Origin: Liopterus haemorrhoidalis
Taxonomy: Eukaryota > Arthropoda > Insecta > Coleoptera > Dytiscidae
DNA: 64,000 nucleotides
Assembly (NCBI GenBank): GCA_963971575.1
Contig: OZ020618.1
Span: forward strand, 34,388,731-34,452,730
Direction: 5' to 3'
The notes below the pieces were generated by a model that saw only the letters and a list, made by a program, of their open reading frames with translations, was not told the origin of the DNA and made no database searches. The translations under genes and the position numbers were made by a program. Every line of letters starts with the position of its first letter. Position 1 is the first letter of the stretch. This document shows, in pieces, positions 45,336 through 56,212 of the stretch.

Positions 45336-45814
45336 AACATTTATACCATTTTTTTTTTTTTACTATTAAAAATAATCTATTAGATAGATAAAAATTCTAT
45401 TTCAGATTGTTATTTTGGTACAAAAAACTTGTAAGCGTTAGGAATTATACACAGCGATAAGAGAAATGCCTAAGGATGAACTCTCAGGTCATTGTACAGA
45501 GTGATCAACAAATCTTGTCCGTTATGCAATACTTGACAGAAACATTTAGTTATCAAACTTATTTCCAAGGGCATGTATACATAGGCGTACATTCTATTTT
45601 TATTACCTTATACGAATTGATTATTAAATGAACACTATTTTTCTCTACACGCCAATGAGTTGATAACAGGTATTAAGAATACATATTTTCGTTGTTCCTC
45701 GGGTGAGTTCGGACAAACGAAGTAATCTGATTGGTTCTTTGTTAAATTGGAATTTTCAGCTGTGAATTAGAATACAGTTTAGATATTTTTAAACTCATTG
45801 TTAACTGTTTCAAA

Positions 45815-47240
45815 TTGACAAGAAATAATGATCGCACGGTACAAAACCATGAAGTTATTTTAACCAAGAAAGACTCATCTGATATAAACGGACTAGATCT
45901 TGCACATGTGTTGTCAGTCCTTTATACACTTTTAGATAAAAACCTGTCTCCTAGGGACGTTCTAAAATTTATCACAGGATTAAATTTTGGACCAAATATA
46001 AATATTGCTCTCAGAATCCCAATTTATCTTCCTGTGACAATGATTGAAAATTATTTAATTTTACGTAGTCCGCTACTCTTCTCACTGGTACTAGACGACG
46101 CCATCAAATAAGTAAGACAACACATTAAAGAATACTCTGTGGTATACTAGAAAATGGAAAACGTGAAAGTAGCAGAACTTTGTTATGCGGATGATATGGT
46201 TATAATCAGTGGCGGCGCTAGCGAGGGGTCCGGGTGGGAGCAAAAATTGATTTGGCCCCCAGATTTGCGTGGAGAAAAATTTATTTTAGAAGAAAGGACC
46301 TTTCTGTTTTTTAGGTCATCACTTGCATTTTCATTTGGAAACGATAAAAAAATTCATACTATTTCATACTTCAAATATTTCCTGCCCCCCCCCAAATTTT
46401 ACTCAAAAATTTCGTGCCTCCCCCCCAGATTTTAATAGCTAGCGCCGTCACTGTTTATAATAGCAAGGAAGGAAGATGCACTACAAAACAAATTGAACCA
46501 TTACAATAAAGAATTGAAGAAAATAAAATTGAAAATTAGCACACATAAGACAAACGCAATGGTAATAAGCAGGATAAAAAAAAAACATAACAGAAAAATA
46601 GATGACAAAATAATAGAACAAGTACGAAATTTCAAATATCTAGGCAGAGTTTTTTCGGAAGATGGGAAAATGGATGAAGAAATTATGGAAAGAATAGACG
46701 CAGCAGGAAGAATGTTCAACGGCATCAAATCATCGTTCCTAACTAAAAAAGAAATACCAACCAACAACAAAAGTGACAGTACTGATATTGACATGCGCCT
46801 CAGAATCCTGGACCACCACAGATATGCACAGGTCCAAAATAAGAAGCTCTGAAATGAAATTTTTAAGGAAAATTGAAAATAAAACAAAATTGGACAAAAT
46901 AAGAAATGAAGTATTTAGAGAAAAGGACAAAGCAGAGAAGACCTTAAAAGAAGCTATGATGGCTGGGACATATACACAGAATGAGTGAAGACAAAATAGT
47001 AAAAAAAGTTTTTGAAGCAAGAACAGTGAAGAAAGTTAGACCAGGAAGACCGAGAAAAACCTGGCACCAAGAAACAAAAGAAGTTGCAGCGGAGAGAGGC
47101 GTAAAGTGAGAGGAGATGAGACAATATACAAAGGACAGAACACGATGAAGAAAAGTATAGAGAACAACACCAGAAAATAAGTAACTCGACTATAGCCTTA
47201 CAACGCAAGGTAGACAGGTTTCAGGATTAAGGAAGTAAGT
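45815..47240 (+). pseudogene. LINE reverse transcriptase 3' portion, split by a hAT MITE
   Basis: Decayed plus-strand RT reads SPLLFSLVLDDAIK, VAELCYADDMVIISG (YADD motif C), then after the MITE IEQVRNFKYLGRVFSEDGK and DEEIMERIDAAGRMFNGIKS, SESWTTTDMHRSKIRSSEM and KFLRKIENKTKLDKIRNEVF. It ends with ARTVKKVRPGRPRKTWHQET. These are typical of insect LINEs whose C-terminus carries the RGRPRKTW block. Multiple stops and frame changes. The stretch before 46060 (VILTKKDSSDING) is not recognised. Confidence 0.7.
46207..46453. mobile_element. hAT-type MITE inside LINE relic
   Basis: CAGTGGCGGCGCTAGC...GCTAGCGCCGTCACTG with flanks GTTATAAT and TTTATAAT (7 of 8). It splits the RT relic between IISG and the following codons. 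Contains C-runs but no ORF. Confidence 0.8.
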
Positions 47241-47816
47241 AAAACTATTTTAGGGCTCACCATGACACAAAATAGACTAAGTGGATTGGCTATGACTGGT
47301 GTAGAACACAAGTTGTGTGATAAAATATGTTTTTAAGAAGTTATAAAAGAGTTTGCCGAAAAAAGATTGAAATTAAGTTTGAAGTTGAAATTAAATTAAA
47401 AAAATTAATGCATTATCTGTTTTTGTGTTGTGTTTTTTGTACCTCCTACCCATATGTTTTGTTACTATATTTTTAATGATATTTTTTTATATATAAAACA
47501 GAAGCTTTTTTTATTCAACAAATACCTACAAAAAATTTCACTCACTGTCAAAAGTTATACTTTAAAATAATTATTTATAATTAAATATAAACGGCGACAA
47601 AAATCATTTTTACCCAGAGCGGGGGAAGAGCTAGATCGGGTCCTGGAAGTAGTAGGCCTATATCTAAGGCACTGCGTTAAGTTGATAACATTTTATTTTC
47701 AATAATTTGACTCAACTAACTAGTCTTAAATTTCATTGAATATCTAATTTATTATCATTAAGAAAAGGTAGCAAAGAAAAAATTCAAGATATTAAAAGAA
47801 ATATTTTCGAACTTAC
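47241..47816. other. Intron, nothing recognised
   Basis: AT-rich sequence directly downstream (minus strand) of the 178-bp host exon. No repeat boundary or ORF seen. Confidence 0.4.
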
Positions 47817-47994
47817 TTAAGGTCTTTACGTTTTGGTACCCCTGTTTTACTTTCTTTAGCTTCATCATCTCTTGGTTGGTCAGTAGCTAATTCACCTTCG
47901 GTGTTCGCGTCAGTCATATTGATTGTGTCCGCTGAGTTAGGCATGTTAGATAGTGTAGCACCATCAGTAATCCATTTTAGGATTGTTTCGAAGT
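47817..47994 (-). CDS. Host gene, internal exon (acidic/Ser-Thr-rich linker)
   Basis: A 178-bp minus-strand exon with a perfect GTAAGT donor at 47816-47811. Two acceptors are possible. CAG at 48008-48006 would add 11 bp. The AG at 47996-47995 sits about 20 bases after a branch-like TTCTAAAC and gives the phase needed by the exon at 63905, so I prefer it. The reading begins FETILKWITDGATLSNMP, passes through a polar, Asp/Glu/Thr-rich stretch (NTEGELATDQPRDDEAKE) and ends in basic VPKRKDL with two bases over. The open frame also continues upstream into the intron with codons for a hydrophobic run, which I regard as non-coding. Product unrecognised. Confidence 0.7.
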
Positions 47995-48598
47995 CTGGGC
48001 CCGCACTGCACAGTTTAGAAACACAAAACAAAATTAAATGTTTGTAAAAGAAAAATATTATACAATTTTTGTTACAAAAATAATGTATATACAAAAAATA
48101 TGTTCTGCATAATATACAGGTGTCCCAGCCAAGTGGCTCACCATTGCTATCTTTGTTAATAATATAGATAGAGAATCGGTTAAATGGACAAAGTTCGAGT
48201 ATTTTTTGTAGGAAATATTATGACTCAAAAATATTTTTGTATGTTTCGTTGACCAGATATTTTGAAAATAAACATTTTTTTAAATGGAATATCCTGTATA
48301 TTGTTAGGCCATTGAAATAACGTCTCTTTTTTTTGTCTTTATAATAAACTAAACATGTTTATAATGAAAATTTTTTAATAACGGAGATATCAACGTTACA
48401 AACTTACAAAAATAGTACAATTAAAAACTTACATAAAAAACAAAAGTAAAAATTACCAAGTAATATCCATTACTATTTAAACGCAATTTTATTCTTTATT
48501 TTATGTTTCGCATTACATTGCGTAACATATTATTAGAAATTTTGCTGCAAGCAAGAGATATTATATTTTTTAGTTCGTCTAAATTATTAATTGGATCT

Positions 48599-48907
48599 CT
48601 ATAGACTGTATTTTTCAGAAATCCCAACAAAAAAATCTAAAGATGTTAAATCAGGAGATCTAGGAGGCCACTTAATAGGTCCATTAGTACCAATCCATTT
48701 ATCGTCATATTTATTTTGTAAGTAATTATTTACAAGATAGGCATTATGTGCAGGTGCACCATCATGTTGAAAATACTTCAAATTAATTCTGTTAGCTATG
48801 GCCACATCGTCAAATAAACTTTGAAAAATATTTTCCAAAAAATCTAAATACTTTACAGTAGTCAAATTTTCTTTATAGAAATTTGGCCCTATTTCGTAGA
48901 ATTCCAA
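48599..48907 (-). pseudogene. mariner/Tc1-superfamily transposase C-terminal fragment
   Basis: Minus-strand frame with MEFYEIGPNFYKENLTTVKY, LKYFQHDGAPAHNAYLVNNY, KWIGTNGPIKWPPRSPDLTS and LDFFVGISEKYSL, the DDE_3-type block in which the Asp of HDGAPAH and the Asp of LDFF are catalytic. The frame then reaches a stop, but codons resembling RDPINNLDELKNIISLACSK follow in a nearby frame. The N-terminal DNA-binding half is absent. Confidence 0.75.
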
Positions 48908-51900
48908 GCATGTGTATTTTCTCGTAAAATATCTCTTGCTTGCAGCAAAATTTCTAAAAATATGTGACGCAATGTAATGCGAAGCATAAAATAAAGAATA
49001 AGATTGTGTTTAAACAATAATGGATATTTATTCGAACAATATTTGTAACCCAAATACTTGGTAATTTTTACTTTTGTTTTTATTATATACTAGCTGAGTA
49101 CCCGTGCTTCGCTACGGTAATATTGACGGTCTGCCATCATCGTGCAATTATTATAAGTCATGGTTCTCTATAGATCACATTGCTTACTCTCTCTCCTCAT
49201 GTGTAGATTCACCCCGTTAAAGGCTCATTAGAGTAAAATTTTCAGTTCGTTACTAAACATGTTACTGAATTTCATATCTCTATGTCAAGGGACGTTCTTT
49301 CGAATAAAAAATACCAATTTACCCCTTTAGGGATGAAATTTAAAAAACTTTCAAAACGCTTTCTAAAAATTTTAAATAGAAAATTATGTAGCAAAATGGA
49401 ATGTTGTAACTCAGGAAATAAAAAGGTTTCTATAATTCACTCCAAATGTAGATTCACCGCTTTAGGGGTTGAATAGGGCATAATCCTGAATTAAAGTTTC
49501 AAAAATTTGTTTGGGTAACCTTTGGAATCAAAAACCAAGTCAATATCTCATTGGTCCTAAGGTATATTGAGGAATCCTTCAAATCACATTTCACCCCTTT
49601 TGGGCTCGAATTTCGAAAAATCTCTACTTTGTGAGTGCTTACATCACGGAAGGAATATACTTCCCGAATTTCATGTCTCTATATCCACGGGAAGTTCTAT
49701 CGAATAAAAATACCCATTTACCCCTTTAGAGGTGAAATTTAAAAAAACTGTCAAAACTATTTCGATATATTTGAAAAAGACACCGGTGTACCAAAAAGGA
49801 ATGTTATAACTCAATAAACACAGAAAATACGACGGGTTGTATAATTCACCCCGATTATAGATTTACCCCTTTAGGGGTTGATTAGGAAAGAATCCTGAAA
49901 TTAATTTTTCGGCATTTGTATAGGTTATCTTTATAAGCAAAAGCCAAGTCGATATGTTATTGGTCCTAAGAGATATTAAGGAATCCTTGATATCACATTT
50001 CACCCCTTTAGGGGTTGAATTTAGAAAAAGCTCGTCATAGAGGGAATATACTTTACGAATTTCATGTATCTTGTCCAGATGACGTTCTATTGAGTTGAAA
50101 ATACCCATTTACCCTTTAAGGGGTGAAATTTTAAAAAACTGTCAAAACCAATTCGACATATTTTAAAAAGACACCGATATGCCAAAAAGGAATGCTATCT
50201 ATATATATAAAATCGTAACTAAGCTACCTACTCATAATCAACGCCCAGCCCAAACCACTGAACCTACAATCATGAAATTCGGCGAGTATATTCCCTCCAT
50301 GACGTAAGCACCCACTAAGAACGGATTTTTCGAAACTCATCCTCTAAGTGGGTGAAAAGGGGGTTAAAAGGGGTAAAATGTGACTTCACGGTTTCCTTAA
50401 TATCTCTTACGTCCAATAAGATATCGACTTGGTTTTTGCTTACAAAGATTACTCATGTAAATATTAAAAAACTTATTTCAGGATTTTGTGCTAATCGACC
50501 CCTAAAGGGGTGAATCAACAATCAGGGTGAATTATAGAACCCTTCGCATCTTCTGTGTTTATTGTGTTATAACATTCCTTTTTGGCGTATAGGTGTCTTT
50601 TTAAAATATTTAGAAAGTGTTTTGACAGTTTTTTTAAATTTCACCCCTAAAGGGCTAAATTGGTATTTTTTATTCAATAGAATTTCGTCTTGACAAAAAA
50701 ACATAAAATTCGGGGAGTATATCCCTTTTATGACTTAAGAACCCCCTAAGAAATCATTTTTCGAAATTCGACCTCTCAGGGGTGAAAAGGGGTGAAATGT
50801 GTTTACACGGATTTCTCAATTTCTTTTAGGTCAATAATATATCGCCTTGGTTTTTGCTTAAAAAGATTATCCATTAAAATGTTAAAAAACCTATTTCAAG
50901 ATTTTGTCCTAATCATCCCCTAAAAGGGTGAATCTACAATCAGGGACAATTATAGAACCCTTCGCATCTTCTGTGTTTATTGTGTTATAACATTCCTTTT
51001 TGGCATATAGGTGTCTTTTTAAAATATTTAGAAAGTGTTTTGACAGTTTTTTTAAATTTCACTCCTAAAGGGCTAAATTGGTATTTTTTATTCAATAGAA
51101 TTTCGTCTTGATAAAGAAACATAAAATTCGGGGAGTATATCCCTTTTATGAGTTAAAAACCCCCTAAGAAACCATTTTTCGAAATTCGACCTCTCAGGGG
51201 TGACAAGGGGTGAAATGTGTTTACACGAATTCCTCAATTTCTTTTAGGTCAATAATATATCGCCTTGGTTTTTGCTTATAAAGATTATCCTTATAAATGT
51301 TAAAAAACCTAATTCAAGATTTTGTCCTAATCATCCCCTAAAAGGGTGAATGTACAATCAGGGACAATTATAGAACCCGCCGTATTTTCTGTGTTGGTTG
51401 AGTTATAAAATTCCTATTTGGCATATAGATGTCTTTTTAAAATATCTCGAAATGATTTAGACAGTTTTTCAAAATTTCACCCCTAAAGGGGTAATTGGGA
51501 ATTTTTAATTTGATAAAACATCCCTTGGATATAGATACATAATATTCGCAAAGTATATTCCCTCCATGAGGTAAGCACCCATTGACGAGATTTTTCGAAA
51601 TTCAACCCCTAAGGAGTGAAAAGGGGTGAAATGTGATTGCAAGAATTCCTCAATACCTCTTAGGACTAATAAGATTTCGTCTCGGATTTTGCTTAAAAAG
51701 ATTACCCATATAAATGCCGAAAACTAATTTCAGGATTTTGTCTAAATCAAACCCTATGTGGTGAATTAACCAACCCTTCGTATTTACTGTGTTTATTGAC
51801 TTATAACATTCCTTTTTGGCATATCGGTGTCTTTTTAAAATATGTCGAATTGGTTTTGACAGTTTTTTAAAATTTCACCCCTTAAAGGGTAAATGGGTAT

Positions 51901-52455
51901 TTTCAACTCAATAGAACGTCATCTGGACAAGATACATGAAATTCGCAAAGTATATTCCCTCTATGACGAGATTTTTCTAAATTCAACCCCTAAAGGGGTG
52001 AAATGTGATATCAAGGATTCCTTAATATCTCTTAGGACCAATAACATATCGACTTGGCTTTTGCTTATAAAGATAACTTATAATCATATTTTTGATTGAG
52101 TGTATGAGTTGTACAGTGCAGATGCAATAGTTTGCTCCTACAATTTTTTCATCAAAATCTGAGATATTCTACGAAAATTTTCACCAGTTTTTATAGTGTG
52201 CTAAATTGAGTGGTAATAAATCAGTGTTGAAAAATTAAGTGATCTATCTGTTAACGCTGACGAGATATTGGTTAATAAAGTTCTTAAATATTAATAATAA
52301 CTGACATTTTTTTATCAAAAAATTCGTTAAAACGGTTAAAACAGAGACAATCCTGTTTAAAGAGGTTTAAAGTGGTTTATCTGAACATTTTACGCGTCAT
52401 CACCTACGTCACGTAACTTCTTGTGTGCAGCCAATTAGATAGTACCAATCTAAAT

Positions 52456-53385
52456 ATGTCTTCTTGCAATGTGTGTCTCAAAAAAATCACCCGCCACGAT
52501 GACAAGCTGCTGTGTTCCGGGAGCTGCAAGGGTACCTTTCATCTCCCGTGCGTGAACGTGACGGTCACCGAGTACACGGACATGAAGGTAAATAGTATAC
52601 TACCGACATGGACCTGTGATGCTTGCAAGAAGGTAAGCCGATCTGAACCGGACTCCTTGACACTGTCAGAGATAATCAACTCCTTGAAGTCCCTGACAGA
52701 GTCAAATCTGGTATTAAACAGGACGATCACTGAGACAAATAAAAAAATTATGGACCAGACCGAGCGATTGGATAGCGTGATAGTAAGACTGAACGAGTTG
52801 GAGAATGAAAACAAAAAATTAAAAAGTGAGAATGAGGAATTAAGAATGAAGTTAGACGACCAGGAGCAGTACAGTCGGCGGAACTGTATTGAAATTCACG
52901 GTTTACCTGAAACACGTGGAGAAAGCACGGTGACGGAGGTAGTTAAGATCGGTCGTGCAATAGGCATGGATATCAAGCCGGAAATGATAGATAACTGTCA
53001 CAGACTAGGTCGCAACAGCGATACTTCTCCGGCTAATAGGGGAATTATTGTCAAATTTGTACGTAATTTTGACAAATCAAACTTCCTGCGATGCCGAAAA
53101 GTAAAGCGGAATTTGAGTACCAAGGACCTAGGACTACCGACGCCAGTAAGCAACATCTACGTGAACGAGAACCTGACGCAGTACCGTCGCGCGTTATTGT
53201 CAGCCGCCCGGAAGCTGAGGACCTCCTGCAACGTCATGTATGTATGGACAAGGAATGGCAACATATTTGTGCGAGAAAATGAAAGATCACCGGTTGTGAA
53301 TGTGAGAAAAGAAAGTGATGTGCGGGAAATTGAATTAAAATGTCAGAAGAAAGCAAGAGATGTATTGTCTAGTGTAAATGTGTAA
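52456..53385 (+). CDS. LINE ORF1 with PHD-like zinc finger and coiled coil
   Basis: 309 codons from ATG 52456 (MSSCNVCLKKITRHDDKL). The frame is open a little upstream from a GTG, but ATG is preferred. Residues 4-57 have PHD-type spacing C..C...C...C..H..C...C..C (CNVCLKK, CSGSCKGTFHLPC, WTCDACKK). Residues about 70-140 form a coiled coil (LNELENENKKLKSENEELRM). The C-terminal part has the RRM/transposase_22-like SRRNCIEIHGLPETRGES, CHRLGR and GIIVKFVR pattern of LINE ORF1 proteins. It binds RNA and forms the RNP. The stop overlaps the ORF2 start by 8 bases. Confidence 0.88.
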   Translation: MSSCNVCLKKITRHDDKLLCSGSCKGTFHLPCVNVTVTEYTDMKVNSILPTWTCDACKKVSRSEPDSLTLSEIINSLKSLTESNLVLNRTITETNKKIMDQTERLDSVIVRLNELENENKKLKSENEELRMKLDDQEQYSRRNCIEIHGLPETRGESTVTEVVKIGRAIGMDIKPEMIDNCHRLGRNSDTSPANRGIIVKFVRNFDKSNFLRCRKVKRNLSTKDLGLPTPVSNIYVNENLTQYRRALLSAARKLRTSCNVMYVWTRNGNIFVRENERSPVVNVRKESDVREIELKCQKKARDVLSSVNV

Positions 53386-56212
53386 AATAATGTCAATCTA
53401 TTACCAGAATGTACGCGGACTGCGCACCAAGACACATTTGCTCCATTCTAACGTCTTGACTAATAACTATGACGTAATCGCGTTTACAGAGACATGGTTA
53501 CACGAAAATATTTATAATTCAGAATTATTTGACAATAGATACATATGTCACCGTTCCGATAGACAAGACGGGAGAAGGGGCGGAGGTGTGCTGGTCGCTG
53601 TCCATACACGTTGGAAGTCTGTTGATATTACTAGACCTGTTTCCCCGATCGAGTATATACTGATTAAATTGTACAATGATAGGAAAACAATGTTTATTTG
53701 TTGTGTTTACTTTCCGCCAAGAACTACATGTGATCAGTATAAACTCTTTTTTGATATATTAGATTCTTATTCAGATGTTATCACAAATGATATAGTAATA
53801 GTGGGCGATTTCAATCTAGATGTAAACCCAGAATTACTCACTGGCACTGTACATTGTGATAATGCTACATTACAAGTTAAATATAATATCAACTTTTACA
53901 ACCTGAGGAGTTTGAATAATATTTGTAACCCATACAATAAAACTTTAGATCTTGTCTTGACCAATATTTCTAGTTTAACGGTAGAAAAGAGTACAGATCC
54001 AATATTAGCTGAAGACATTTATCATCCAGCACTACTACTTTGCAACCATTTTACCTTAATTACAGTTAAACAGGGACAGGAAACTAATAAAAAATATAAT
54101 TTTAAAAGCGCAGATTTTTTAAAACTTTACACTACACTTAGTAGTATAAATTGGGGTTTCCTAGATAACTGTAATGATGTCGACATTGCGGTGGATAAAT
54201 TTTATGACGTATTGTATAATATTCTTGATGAGTGCGTTCCTGTTATGAAACCGCGCAGGAACTACTACCCTTCTTGGTTCACACCTGAGATAAAGTCACT
54301 TATAAAAGCAAAGAGGTATCACCATAAAAAAATAAAACAAGGCCATGGTGATGTGAACTACCACAAAATTATGTTTTCTGAAAAACGAAAATCTTTAAAA
54401 CATTTAATTAAACAGGAACATCAGAAATATATTGAGGGCATGGAAGATTCTATTTCTACCGATTCTAAAAATTTCTGGTCTTATGTAAAAAGTAGAAATA
54501 GATCAGAAGTGGTCTCATGTATTGTTAAAGATGACAATACTATTCTTGATGATAGTTCACAGATAGCTCAGGCTTTTGCATCCTATTTTTCCTCGGTTTA
54601 TAGTGATGATGTCGATTGTGAGAACGTAGGAAGTGTGGATGTAATGTATAATCTTGGTAGCTTGAACATCAAAAGAGTTACATTGGCTGATGTTGAGTGG
54701 TCAATAAAGAAGTTAAAACCAAAGAAATCTTCTGGACCTGATCAATTACCGCCCTATGTACTAAAGGGTTGTGGTGATATTTTGGCTCATCCACTTCGAA
54801 TAATCTTTCAAAAATCTTTAGATATGAATACTTTTCCCTCGAGGTGGAAGATGTCCAAAATATGCCCTATCCATAAGAGTGGTGATAAAAAAATAGTAAA
54901 AAATTACAGACCTGTGTCTATTCTCTCTGCCCCAGCCAAGGTATTTGAACAAATTATTTACAAATATCTGTTTGAACATGTGTCATCTGCCATCAGCAGT
55001 AAACAGCATGGTTTTATGCCGCGACGATCAACAGTTACAAACTTGCTATCTGTAACTGACTATATAGCTTCTTGTCTAGATCAGGGGGTTCAGGTGGATG
55101 CTGTGTATCTTGACATGACTAAAGTGTTTGACAAAATAAAGTATGATCATCTGCTCAAAGAATTAAATAAGTTTGGACTTTCTGCCAATACTTGCACTTG
55201 GTTCGACACCTACTTGCGTGGCCGTTTACAATATGTTGAATTTGGTGGTTGCAGGTCAAATAATTACTCGTCCACCAGTGGCGTGCCACAGGGAAGTAAT
55301 TTAGGGCCTTTACTGTTTCTTCTTGTGGTCAATAACATTCCAAACATTGTGAACAGTTGCGAGTGTGAAATGTTTGCTGATGATATAAAAATATACTGCA
55401 AAATTACTAACATGTCGCACTGCAATGAGCTGCAAAACGATCTTGCCAAAATATGCGAGTGGAGTGAGGCCACTGGTTTAGCATTCAATACCTCAAAATG
55501 CAAAGTTGTGAGCTATACAAGAAAACGTGAGGCTATTGAATACAGTTATACCATGAATGGCTGCACTGTACCACGAACAGATACGATTAGAGATCTTGGT
55601 GTTATATTTGACTCACAGATGACTTTTCAGCACCATATTAAACATGTTGTGAATAATGCTATGAAAAAAATCGGGTTTGTGCTTCGATTAACCAAAGGCT
55701 TTCGTCACGGTCAAACGTATACCATACTCTTCAACTCCTTGGTACGACCTGCTCTGGAATATGGCTCGGTGATATGGTCACCATATCACAGTAAATATAT
55801 TAATAGCATTGAGACTGTCCAATCGCGATATTATCGTGTTGTTGAATTGCGTATGACAGGAGTTTATCCTAAATACATATCAACGAGCAGTATTTTATCA
55901 AAGTATAATGTTAGAACCCTGTCTGGGAGGAGAGATACGACATCGATGGTATTTTTATTTAAAATGTTTAACAACTGCATTGACTGTCCTGACATCTTAT
56001 CCAAAATTTTTCTAAAAGTGCCTTCCCGGGGTTTCAGAATCAGAGACACACTCTTTACATGTAAAAGACCGACTACCATGCATTATGAAATGAGTCCGTT
56101 GCTCCGTATGACATCATTATATAATAGTGTTCTCGGTAAGGACAGATCTTTAGATTTATTCAATATGAGTTACTCCAAGTTCCGCAAAGTTGTATTAAGC
56201 CTTGTAACTTGA
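53378..56212 (+). CDS. LINE ORF2: endonuclease and reverse transcriptase, intact
   Basis: 944 codons. The first ATG at 53378 overlaps the ORF1 end; the in-frame ATG at 53390 (MSIYYQNVRGLRTKTHLL) matches the usual start of the family. Endonuclease residues 1-230 show YYQNVRGLRTK, FTETWL, RRGGGVLVA, NDIVIVGDFNLDV and LDLVLT. The RT shows KSSGPDQLPPYV, NYRPVSILSAPAKVFE, KQHGFMPRRSTVTNL, DAVYLDMTKVFDKIKYDHLL (motif A), TSGVPQGSNLGPLLFLLVVN (motif B) and CEMFADDIKIY (FADD motif C). The C-terminus has RDTTSMVFLFKMFNN and ends KVVLSLVT. There is no RNase H, as expected for CR1/Jockey. Confidence 0.9.
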   Translation: MCKIMSIYYQNVRGLRTKTHLLHSNVLTNNYDVIAFTETWLHENIYNSELFDNRYICHRSDRQDGRRGGGVLVAVHTRWKSVDITRPVSPIEYILIKLYNDRKTMFICCVYFPPRTTCDQYKLFFDILDSYSDVITNDIVIVGDFNLDVNPELLTGTVHCDNATLQVKYNINFYNLRSLNNICNPYNKTLDLVLTNISSLTVEKSTDPILAEDIYHPALLLCNHFTLITVKQGQETNKKYNFKSADFLKLYTTLSSINWGFLDNCNDVDIAVDKFYDVLYNILDECVPVMKPRRNYYPSWFTPEIKSLIKAKRYHHKKIKQGHGDVNYHKIMFSEKRKSLKHLIKQEHQKYIEGMEDSISTDSKNFWSYVKSRNRSEVVSCIVKDDNTILDDSSQIAQAFASYFSSVYSDDVDCENVGSVDVMYNLGSLNIKRVTLADVEWSIKKLKPKKSSGPDQLPPYVLKGCGDILAHPLRIIFQKSLDMNTFPSRWKMSKICPIHKSGDKKIVKNYRPVSILSAPAKVFEQIIYKYLFEHVSSAISSKQHGFMPRRSTVTNLLSVTDYIASCLDQGVQVDAVYLDMTKVFDKIKYDHLLKELNKFGLSANTCTWFDTYLRGRLQYVEFGGCRSNNYSSTSGVPQGSNLGPLLFLLVVNNIPNIVNSCECEMFADDIKIYCKITNMSHCNELQNDLAKICEWSEATGLAFNTSKCKVVSYTRKREAIEYSYTMNGCTVPRTDTIRDLGVIFDSQMTFQHHIKHVVNNAMKKIGFVLRLTKGFRHGQTYTILFNSLVRPALEYGSVIWSPYHSKYINSIETVQSRYYRVVELRMTGVYPKYISTSSILSKYNVRTLSGRRDTTSMVFLFKMFNNCIDCPDILSKIFLKVPSRGFRIRDTLFTCKRPTTMHYEMSPLLRMTSLYNSVLGKDRSLDLFNMSYSKFRKVVLSLVT

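Larger units (their letters stand above)
44021..45460. mobile_element. Second TTAA-ended MITE, carrying insertions
   Basis: The left end TTAAGAGGGCGCATAACCG and the inverted right end TTATCGCTGTGTATAATTCC match the element at 16507-17275, as do the internal CAAATTGTAACTAAAGCTTCATTC and the TATCTATCTAATAGGATATT blocks. Between them sit a LINE 3' fragment and a hAT MITE. Confidence 0.75.

Noticed and set aside
49282..52099. CRISPR-like or protein-coding repeats in the Helitron arms
   Set aside because: Units are about 420 bp and AT-rich in a eukaryotic Helitron; short frames mirror each other in the two arms and are not conserved as protein.
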